Shown here: positions 18,909 to 25,422 of the stretch, one piece after another | Numbering within the stretch: the stretch's first letter is position 1 | Layout: each line of letters starts with the position of its first letter | Position numbers and translations under genes: made by a program | Source: Phoronis australis | Lineage: Eukaryota; Phoronida; Phoronidae | DNA length: 25,422 bases | Assembly (NCBI GenBank): GCA_002633005.1 | Contig: NMRA01000042.1 | Span: forward strand, 158,261-183,682 | Direction of reading: 5' to 3' | Notes under the pieces: generated by a model | What the model saw: the letters and a program-made list of their open reading frames with translations, nothing else | What the model was told of the DNA's origin: nothing | The model's database searches: none

Positions 18909-19351
18909 CTACATAAGGCAAGTTAAATTTTGTTTCCAATCAGAGGAGGATATCTCTTAACATTACAAGTGAGAAAGCACCCCACAAGGTCAGACACTTA
19001 ACCTCTGAATACAAGCCTGTGTCCTACCCATAACATAACCCAGCTCTTTGAAGACAGTATAGCACAATGACTTGGATTAAGAACTCTCGCTTGCAAGGTC
19101 AGGGTTAAATCTTAAAATTGCTTGTAGACTATGAACATCACACAACATTGTATCTTGCCTCGTCACGCTCCGTCTCAGATCAAGAACATGGAAAGGTGTG
19201 AATGTAGTGTGATTGTGTCAGTTGAAGACATACCAAGCAGTGTGCAGTGCTGATGGTAACATTGACTAACCCAAAATATTTTGACAGGTCTTCAGCACAA
19301 AACAACTAGCTTTCAATGATCATACACAAGCCTATGCAAGTTGTTACAAAC
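18909..19351 (-). other. USP34: Intron 7 of USP34, no features
   Basis: 443 bp between exons 7 and 8. I find no repeat, motif or open frame worth reporting. Confidence 0.7.
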
Positions 19352-19521
19352 CTTCTAACTTGTCTGGCTTCATTAAGTTCCTCTCCATGTAGTCGGACAT
19401 GTCCAGGTGTAGAGGGAAGGAGAAGTGAGTGTTTACCTTCTCCTTCATCATAGTCAACATGTTGAACGTATAGCGCATGGTGTTGAAGCAGAGGATCTTG
19501 GGTAACTTTTTGAAACATGCT
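19352..19521 (-). CDS. USP34: USP34 exon 7: catalytic domain palm
   Basis: Residues 264-320 plus one base (phase 2 in, 1 out). The peptide reads ACFKKLPKILCFNTMRYTFN and then MLTMMKEKVNTHFSFPLHLD. It corresponds to the L-P-x-L-x-x-x-x-x-R-F box of USP domains, where proteolysis-competent family members place the beta strand before the His box. The acceptor is TTCCCCAG and the donor is GAAG/GTTTGT. Confidence 0.94.
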
Positions 19522-19645
19522 CTGGGGAAGTAGAGGAAGAAATGCATTGAACAAGGATTAGGCAAGGTACACTTAATTGACAATCATTGTAAATTCAACT
19601 TAGCTCTACTTATAAGTTTTTCAAAATATGCACAGTGAACATGGG

Positions 19646-20152
19646 CTACCGGAAATTTCCGAAAATAGGGCCGTGGGCAGATATTTGGTGAAAGATTTTT
19701 CAAAATGTCAAATGAAGCGTAATATACACCCAGGCGTAATTTCAGAAAGTAGGGCATATTTTCCGAAACCATTGAAATAAACGAGTCTTTTTTAAATGAA
19801 TGTATCTCAACAGTAAGAATTTAATTCGCCCATACTAATGCATTCAGCAAACACAAAGCGTGAAAACTGTCTTTCATACTGTGTTAATTCGGTTAGCTAA
19901 CAATGGTCATCCAATATCTTGTTACATTACAGTCATTTGAGTGAATCGCGATGCCAAAAAATACTATGGTGTACCAAGATAAACAAAATTTGACATCAAA
20001 ACATATAGCATGTGTATTTTAGAACAACCAATCCATCAAAACATGAAAACAGTTACCAAAAAAGGCCCATGGACATATTTCTTGAAAACCTTCCAAAAAT
20101 ATGGCCATGGGCATGCTTTTGGGTGGCCTATTTTTGGAAATTCCCGGTTCTA
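19646..20152. mobile_element. Candidate foldback/MITE element (intron 6)
   Basis: CTACCGGAAATTTCCGAAAA at 19646 onward is matched in reverse complement by the end at 20127-20152 (CTAGAACCGGGAATTTCC in the minus sense). Weaker inverted similarity continues inward for about 80 bases. As a result, minus-strand 19584-19772 and plus-strand 20012-20194 give related peptides ending in (K/R)KFPV-like text, which are not genes. Target duplications are not clear. Confidence 0.6.
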
Positions 20153-20653
20153 GCTAAAACTATAAAAATCACATGCTTCACATGTTTGACCTGAATTCTT
20201 GACTTTCGTCCAAGGTAAACACTGTCATTGTTAATTGGGTTACAGTCCACACACATACAATTATGTGCATCTTATTACAGTCTGTTATAGTTTACTTCCA
20301 GACAAGTGAAGATTCTTAAGTATGCTAATGGATGAGCACCATCTGAACATGGTGGCCATTTTGAACAAGTAACCTGGCAACAGGTGGTGCTAGCAAGTAA
20401 GTATAATATATCACTGATTCTAACAAGTCTAAAAACTTTTAAATTTAATGTTTCAGATGTTTCCAAAGTTACAATCACCCTGGATACTGACTTTACAAGC
20501 AAAAAACTCATCTTATGAAACATACCGTAACAGCTCTGCAGTATTTTGGAGAAAGTCTTCCATTGAGCATGACCAGTTTAGAAGAGTACAGCTTTTTAAA
20601 GACTAGCTTGCATTAATTTCTATTCAGAAATGTCCAAATAGTTGCAATTCTAA

Positions 20654-20708
20654 TGTACTGCCTACCAACTGTAGTGTACTGCCTACCAACTGTAGTGTAC
20701 TGCCTACC
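20654..20708. repeat. 21-bp triplicate carrying the exon 6 donor
   Basis: TGTACTGCCTACC (plus strand) starts at 20654, 20675 and 20696, an exact 21-bp period. In the minus sense each unit contains G/GTAGGCAGTACA, so the true donor of exon 6 (GT at 20706-20707) is followed by two identical GT sites at 20685-20686 and 20664-20665. Confidence 0.93.
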
Positions 20709-20802
20709 TCTTCTCAGCTCGCACTTTCTTCTGACACGTGGAACATGTGTACATATTGTCCCCCTCTAATGTATCCTTCACTGTCACTTCGTCCAGAGAC
20801 TC
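20708..20802 (-). CDS. USP34: USP34 exon 6: second zinc knuckle of the fingers
   Basis: Residues 233-263 plus two bases (phase 0 in, 2 out). The peptide is ESLDEVTVKDTLEG followed by DNMYTCSTCQKKVRAEK. C252 and C255 form the CxxC knuckle that normally helps bind zinc in the USP fingers. The acceptor is GTTACAG and the donor is AGAG/GTAGGC. The donor hexamer sits at the start of a 21-bp tandem repeat with three copies, so three identical GTAGGC donors lie in a row (see findings). Confidence 0.93.
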
Positions 20803-22262
20803 CTGTAACAGAGCTCAGATGTGAGCTAACCAAGAACGCAATGTACTTGAAATATTTCAAACTCACAAAACATTTCCAGTACACTCTTCCGTTTCTTACA
20901 AACTTACACAGGAAACAGTAATTCCAAAATAACCTTTTAATGGGTAGGGAACATCCACCACTGAAATCCTTCTAAATATCTTAAAATCGATTTAAATATT
21001 AAAACCTAATTAAAGTTTTTAAGAATTAACTTGAGACTATCTCACATGACCCACTTGTAACTAATTACACCCACACAAGCATATTAACCAGAGAGCACCT
21101 TATTCATATGCCCAGACTTTAGCCAACTGAAAGACATCATTGGTTCATTTGCATACCAGTTTTTAAGATTGAATGAAAAATCACAGAAGCTGCATGGTTT
21201 CCTCAGTCACAAAGGAAATGAGAAACTCAGCTGACTCAACTGAGCCAAAAATGTTTTGTTCTGAAAATTTGCCATAATTTTAAAGCTACTGCATATTCAA
21301 ACCAATCACCTAACAACATTAATTCATTTGCATATATACTGACATTACTAAATCATTGGCACATTTGCACTAGCCAATCACAATACAGCAATTCTTATTG
21401 TTGTTAAAAGCTCCAGAGTTCATACAAGTAATAAAGGCATAAGTACATACATAGAGGTTCTTCATATCAGCCACTTGACACCTGACTGTGTAGAACTCTT
21501 CCAGTGTCCTGCTGACATGTGGACAGTCCAGTGAGACCACGTTGTTGGTCAGTACTCCACCAAACAGGCCCTTCACCTGCTTCTTCTACAAACCATCCAG
21601 CAAGAAACAGTAGCAGAGCATCAAAATGGGAAAGAAATTGATTTTTCTGTTTTTCAAAAGCTTTTTTGTTAAAACTACAGCTGTTTGTTGACAGCTGTTG
21701 TAAGCAAACTACGAACAAACAACCCAAACAACCAAATTTTAAAATGTTGTTTGTTAAGAAATTTGAAAAAAACAGGTCCACTGTTTTTCCTCAATTAAAG
21801 AATACTACGGTTAACACCACCAATTTTATAAACAAGATCAACAAATTTGCTTCAAAAGTGTGGACAGGAAATATTGTAATGGTTAGACTTAGGTGGACTA
21901 TTATGAAAAGTGTCACTGAATTTCCAAGGCATATAGCACAGAAACGACACTGAAAAGGTTCTTTTTCCGTAGGTCAGGAGACCTACCCAGGAATGGTTGA
22001 AGATTTACAAAGTTCGCAAACCACTGCCAAAAAAGCGGTGTCATAAACTTGATAGAAGACATCATGTCCGGTAAGTACTTATTTATTTGTTCACAAATTA
22101 GTGTTGTCAATAAATCAAAAAATAGAATCGTTATTAAATGAATTGTCTAATAATCAAAAAATATAGAAGCAGACCCGTAAAGCAAGTTCATATAATTTGT
22201 GTTGTTGTTATTTCATCTGCGAGCATCTCCCAAACAACACGTTGTTTGCACCAAGTACGCAC
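20803..22262 (-). other. USP34: Introns 4 and 5 of USP34
   Basis: Intron 5 (20803-21450) has two ATTTGCAT octamers (21148 and 21329) in sequence otherwise without features. Intron 4 (21586-22262) is AT-rich, with a CAAACAA-rich patch near 21712-21738. Exons 4 and 5 join directly to give the conserved SPDL/KKQVKGLFGG, so the open frames inside intron 4 are not needed. Confidence 0.65.
21451..21585 (-). CDS. USP34: USP34 exon 5: catalytic domain, start of the fingers
   Basis: Residues 188-232 (phase 0/0). The peptide includes LFGGVLTNNVVSLDC and FYTVRCQVADMKNLY. The G-x-L/V-x-N-x-V segment leads into the zinc ribbon, but the first knuckle reads C208-P-H210 rather than the usual CxxC. As I recall, human USP34 also has C-x-H here. 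The acceptor is TTTGTAG and the donor is TAT/GTATGT. Confidence 0.94.
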
Positions 22263-22409
22263 CAAATCAGGAGACACATCCTCCAGCTTGCTGATCAAGT
22301 CTGTGAAGAACTCAGTCATGTCTTTCTGTTCACCGGTATTAAGAGGTTGTTTGTCCATTGTGTACACCTTGCAGAAACTCTTTGGGTTGTACGCCTTCCT
22401 CTCGCTCTC
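22263..22409 (-). CDS. USP34: USP34 exon 4: catalytic domain, ubiquitin-binding core
   Basis: Residues 139-187 (phase 0/0). The peptide starts ESERKAYNPKSFCKVYTMDK and ends LEDVSPDL. It includes the very conserved stretch QPLNTGEQKDMTEFFTDLI, equivalent to the QQDAxEF motif of USP domains. The acceptor is CTCCAG and the donor is TTG/GTGCGT, a slightly unusual donor. The exact donor was fixed by the start of exon 5 (KKQVKGLFGG). Confidence 0.94.
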
Positions 22410-22423
22410 CTGGAGATGTTGAA

Positions 22424-22604
22424 AAATCATTGAAATATGTCAACTGTAATCCATGGTTGGGTACACTTATCAGTCACTCTTAAAATTATTGAAATATGTC
22501 AACTGTAATCCATGGTTGGGTACACTTATCAGTCACTCTTAAAATCATTGAAATATGTCAACTGTAATCCATGGTTGGGTACACTTATCAGTCACTCTTA
22601 AAAT
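22424..22604. repeat. 59-bp minisatellite, three copies
   Basis: TTGAAATATGTCAACTG starts at 22430, 22489 and 22548, giving a period of 59 bp. The copies are almost identical (one C/T difference in AAAAT(C/T)ATTG), so the array is young. It ends just upstream of the exon 4 acceptor (22409) and has no visible exon homology. Confidence 0.95.
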
Positions 22605-22646
22605 TTCAAACCAAAGGTCACTTGACAACAATGCATCGAGTTCCAG

Positions 22647-22785
22647 CCCAAAGTAAGTAAGGCAATACTCAGCACAAAGTAAGTAAGGCACTACTCAGCA
22701 CAAAGTAAGTAAGGCACTACTCAGCACAAAGTAAGTAAGGCACAACTGAGCACAAAGTAAGTAAGGCACAACTGAGCACAAAAGA
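22647..22785. repeat. 26-bp minisatellite, about five copies
   Basis: The unit contains CACAAAGTAAGTAAGGCA followed by (C/A)TACTCAG or CAACTGAG. The variants run in order along the array (AATACT, CTACT twice, CAACT twice), which suggests stepwise expansion. It lies in the same intron as the 59-bp array and the exon 3 copies. Confidence 0.93.
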
Positions 22786-22845
22786 CTGCAACAAAAACTG
22801 TTTCCTTGTTAATTTCATTACTGCTACAATGAACTCAACACTGTT

Positions 22846-23048
22846 ATAATGCTTCAACTTGGTATTATTGTGTTGCCAGTATATACACAAACATCTTCTG
22901 TATGTCAATTTGGCTTAATGCTTCAACTGGGTATTATTGTTCTACTGAAAAAATAAACAAAACATCTTTTGTAACTCAATAGGGTTTTAATGCTTCGACT
23001 CAATATTATTGTCTTACCAATAAATAAGCAAACATCTTCTGTAATTCC
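22846..23048. repeat. 69-72-bp tandem copies of exon 3 end plus 5' splice site
   Basis: Three units are marked by AATGCTTC(A/G)ACT (plus strand) at 22848, 22917 and 22989. The unit nearest the exon includes its last ~31 bases. In the minus sense the two intronic copies still encode ELQKMF- and DIQKMF-like peptides, as in exon 3 (ELQKMFAYLL). The donor position reads GGTAAGAC in the exon, CAGTAGAAC in the middle copy and GGCAACAC in the far copy. Confidence 0.85.
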
Positions 23049-23083
23049 ACCAGCATGCCTTCATAGATGTCGATCTTCGAGCC
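23018..23083 (-). CDS. USP34: USP34 exon 3: catalytic domain, LQKMF helix
   Basis: Residues 117-138 (phase 0/0, 22 codons). The peptide runs from GSKIDIYEG to LQKMFAYLL and matches the L-E-L-Q-K-M-F-T-Y-L helix of human USP34. The acceptor is TTATTAG and the donor is TTG/GTAAGA. The last ~31 bases and the donor are repeated twice more in the downstream intron (22846-23017), with the peptide core QKMF still readable in both copies; see the repeat entry. Confidence 0.92.
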
Positions 23084-23675
23084 CTAATAAAAAAGGAGCA
23101 TTAATCCATTGCACACAATTTGCTGGAGATCAAACTTTCACATAGAGATAAAAGAAATGATTTTATACACTCGAGTTTGAGACCTCCATACTGAACACAA
23201 CTCAGTGCAACTCGATAAAAAAGAATTTAAAATACCAATAATGATGATGACTTAGCACATACACCATTCTTCAAATCTAAAATAATTCGCAATCTCTTAG
23301 TCACAATGCAAATACCCAGGCTATGCATCTACTCATACTTTATCTACCTCAACTCACTGAAGAGTGTACAGAGCATACAGCCGGAATGAACCATCATCAA
23401 AACCTACCACCCGCCTAAATCACTGCGCTGGCTTACTTACTCACTCATAACGTGCAAGCCCCTTAAACCCCAACACTACAGGTGAGCGCAAAGAATAACT
23501 TCACCACTATAAACCCAAGCAGAATTGTAGGCAAACGTTCAGAATTTTACCAAATGTTGCTTGGTGAGTGATATTGCACAAACAGCATGATTTTCAAAAG
23601 GGAAACTTTACAAACTGAAATTTCAGTTTTTTAGCCAAATTGCATCCTAAGCCACAGAACATGTTCTGCACTTAC

Positions 23676-23839
23676 CTTTGCTTGCAGCACAGACTGTCTA
23701 GCCTGAGGGATCATGTAGAGATGTTGCATACAAGTAGCTAGGTAGCAGGTAGCACCAAGGTTTGTCAGACCAACGTAGCCACAGTTAGAGCGACCGTCTT
23801 CATGAGGCCAGTGTTCCCAGGGGTAAGGGCTGTGTGAAT
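23676..23839 (-). CDS. USP34: USP34 exon 2: USP Cys box with catalytic cysteine
   Basis: Residues 62-116 (phase 1 in, 0 out). The peptide carries the USP signature GYVGLTNLGATCYLA. The catalytic cysteine is C93, codon at 23745-23747, followed by the hydrophobic M-Q-H-L-Y-M-I-P helix typical of USP34. The asparagine that helps form the oxyanion hole in USPs is probably N88 in TNLGATC. The acceptor is CCCAACAG and the donor is AAG/GTAAGT. The nucleophile and its surroundings look intact, so an active protease is expected. Confidence 0.96.
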
Positions 23840-24534
23840 CTGTTGGGACAGGCGTGAAAGAAACATAATGAAATAAACACATAAAAATAATGCAAAAACA
23901 AAAACACTATGAAGGACCGTAATAAATAAATTATATCTTTTAAATTACAATATGAAATGTTCGGCAACACAGTATTACTTTTAAATTAGAGATTAAAGCC
24001 TAACTTCAATGGAATTTTGTTATTTTAGATGTATTAGGCTAACCAGATAGTCCTAGCAAAACCTTAGTAAAATAAGAAAACACGAGTTCAATCATGCAAT
24101 TTTAAGCCCTTCCATTGATAGGTGAAGCTGCCTTTTCATGCCATGTTGCGTCACTGCAAGATCCTAGTACAAAAAAACAAAAGGTTGTATTGAATAGGGG
24201 TCTGAATAGAACACTATTGCGTACAGGTGTTATTCGCAGCTGTTTGAATTGTAAGGTGACGTAGACAAAAGCAAGCCTAACTGTTCATTCATTACAATTG
24301 GCAAGTCACACTAGTGGGCTCAGAGCGATGCTCTTAACATATTGTAGGAACCAAATTTACAGGTGTTACCGTTCAAGACAGGCTTCAAAAGAATTCTCAA
24401 AAAAGTAAATTGGTTACTTCTTCAGGTTCATGTAAAACAAATTTTCTAAAAAGTAAATAACAAAACATGTGACAAATATAAGCCATACGTAATTAACAAT
24501 ACATGTGGCAAATGTCAGGTTGGGATGTATCTAC

Positions 24535-24718
24535 CTTTAGTGTGTTGTTCCAATAACTTGGCATGGAAAACAGTGTAATTCTCTAAGTTGCCTTTGGTTA
24601 GTTCCACAATGAGATCATAGGTGGCAGACCTAGCAGCCTGTGACTTGCACTTGGGAAGATGGCGCTGGTTTGGTGATGGCAGTGCAAACAGGTACCAGAA
24701 CAGTTCCAATAGGAAGTC
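24535..24718 (-). CDS. USP34: USP34 exon 1 of window: helical lead-in before catalytic domain
   Basis: Residues 1-61 plus one base (phase 0 in, phase 1 out). The peptide starts DFLLELFWYLFAL and ends LLEQHTK. It matches the segment just before the Cys box of human USP34 (F-L-x-E-L-F, P-K-C-K-S, A-x-Y-D-L). The acceptor is CAG before GACTTC and the donor is AAAG/GTAGAT. Earlier exons must lie above 25422. The following intron (23840-24534) holds nothing I can recognise. Confidence 0.93.
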
Positions 24719-25129
24719 CTGAATGAGGTACAAATGAATAATAATATAAACACTATCCTAAGACAACTGGAAAATTAAGAAAAAATTAACTCTCAAGGGT
24801 GGTCAGTCAAAAAATGAAAGCCATACTGCGTGTGAATGTAATTAGTACTAATTCACACAATGAGACTGTCCCTATCATTAACAAATAATAAAAGTAAAAA
24901 TAATACCATATTTGAATTGTAACAACACCAACATACGCAGTTTCCTGGGTACAAGCCCTGGTTTGAACAGAACTTTCAGATTCAATTAAGCCACTGCTAG
25001 GACTAACGTGTTACACAAATCAAGTATTAACAGCCAGTACAAAGTCGAAGTACGTTCCATGTTGTTAATATAGTAATTATGGAAGTTTGGTATGTAAAAC
25101 ATTCATCAGGGCTTGGAATGGCAAATGGT

Positions 25130-25422
25130 GAAAAAAGCGGAAATTTTTACGGCCCGAAACATGCGCGCAGGCAGCCTTGAAAAAGTCGGTGTGGATCTTT
25201 TGCTGACAAAAATTGATCGAGAGGACTAAAAAAAAAAAGAAACGGTACCACCTCCGGCAGTGTGCGTCTGTCTTAGCTCATTCGCCACTCCCGCCTCCAA
25301 ACATTTTTGGCTGCAGAGTCGTAGTATTTGTCGCCGCGGTTTACAATCACACGAGCCGCCATTGAGGAAATCCACCACGCTATCCCAGATGCCCCGGCAA
25401 TGTTGACAATTTACGTTCCTCC
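25130..25422. promoter_or_regulatory. CpG-rich, promoter-like stretch at the window edge
   Basis: This stretch has many CpGs (GCGCGC, CCGCGG and others), unlike neighbouring introns. In the minus sense it contains CAATGGCGGC, close to the YY1 consensus that often sits at animal transcription starts. An ATG in that motif opens a short frame, MAARVIVNRGDKYYDSAAKN onward, of about 29 codons ending near 25276. The rest of the USP34 N-terminus must lie further out, so this would be an internal or alternative promoter, another gene's edge, or an inserted element. Confidence 0.3.

Larger units (their letters stand above)
1010..24718 (-). other. USP34: USP34-like ubiquitin carboxyl-terminal hydrolase gene, internal part (35 exons)
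   Basis: This is the overall gene model. Thirty-five exons were found by translating the minus strand, matching the peptides to what I know of human USP34, and placing each border on AG/GT. Joined, they give 4473 nt, exactly 1491 codons with no stop, and all junction phases agree. USP34 is a very large cysteine protease that removes ubiquitin from proteins; in mammals it is linked to axin and Wnt/beta-catenin signalling and to DNA-damage responses. Visible order: helical lead-in (residues 1-70), USP catalytic domain (about 80-440) and helical C-terminal region (about 460-1491). Colinearity with human USP34 continues far past the catalytic domain, which excludes USP9X and USP24. Start and stop codons are outside the window. 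Residue numbers below are window numbers. Identity is from memory of the family, without a database search. Confidence 0.95.
23084..25129 (-). other. USP34: Introns around exons 1 and 2, no features
   Basis: 23084-23675, 23840-24534 and 24719-25129 flank exons 2 and 1. I see no repeat arrays, inverted repeats or RNA genes in them. Confidence 0.7.

Noticed and set aside
21666-22110. Open frames on both strands in intron 4
   Set aside because: Exons 4 and 5 join directly to give the conserved USP34 sequence, and the frames are rich in Lys and Asn from A-rich DNA.
22644-22785. GTAAGT repeated in the 26-bp array as splice donors
   Set aside because: These lie on the plus strand, opposite to the transcribed strand of the gene.
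23676-23839. Assignment to USP9X or USP24 instead of USP34
   Set aside because: The Cys box reads GLTNLGATCYLA as in USP34, and colinearity with USP34 continues through more than 1000 residues after the catalytic domain.

Overview
The window looks like a piece of an invertebrate animal genome. Coding sequence is split into many short exons (54-204 bp) with canonical GT/AG borders. The introns are AT-rich, a few hundred bases to about 1.3 kb long, and full of mini- and microsatellites and small inverted-repeat elements. There is one undetermined base at 18629. I see no bacterial, viral or organellar signature. The species cannot be named from this sequence; a CpG-rich repeat of GGGCG(C/G)TTAA type at 690-900 is of a kind I associate with marine invertebrate genomes (weak recollection).

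One gene runs through almost the whole window on the minus strand. It is the orthologue of the giant deubiquitinase USP34 (peptidase family C19). I reconstructed 35 consecutive internal exons from 24718 down to 1010 by joining GT/AG-bounded blocks in a single open frame. They total 4473 nt, or 1491 codons, with every junction phase consistent. The order follows what I know of human USP34: a helical lead-in (exon 1), the USP catalytic domain (exons 2-11) with the Cys box (C93 in window numbering), zinc ribbon, His box (H357) and Asn-Asp (N380/D381), and then the long C-terminal helical-repeat region (exons 12-35). The N-terminal part of the protein lies beyond 25422 and the C-terminus lies below 1010, so neither promoter, start codon nor stop codon of USP34 is visible.

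The most unusual content is in the introns. Several tandem repeats are made of the splice junctions themselves. Downstream of exons 19, 27, 3 and 6 the intron carries tandem copies of the exon's last bases plus its 5' splice site. Upstream of exon 26 there is a decayed copy of that exon's 3' splice site and first ~25 codons. For exons 19 and 27 every copy has lost the donor G at +1 (usually GTAAGT to ATAAGT) while the true exon keeps it. For exon 6 the copies keep GT, but using them would add an immediate in-frame stop. Exon 23 has an in-frame alternative donor that would insert 33 residues.

Other intronic items are three foldback or MITE-like elements (about 10287-10869, 14505-14753, 19646-20152) and minisatellites with units of 59, 26, 35, 35 and ~53 bp. 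Two CpG-rich, promoter-like stretches sit at the window edges (about 200-720 and 25130-25422). No second protein gene, tRNA, rRNA or CRISPR array could be supported.
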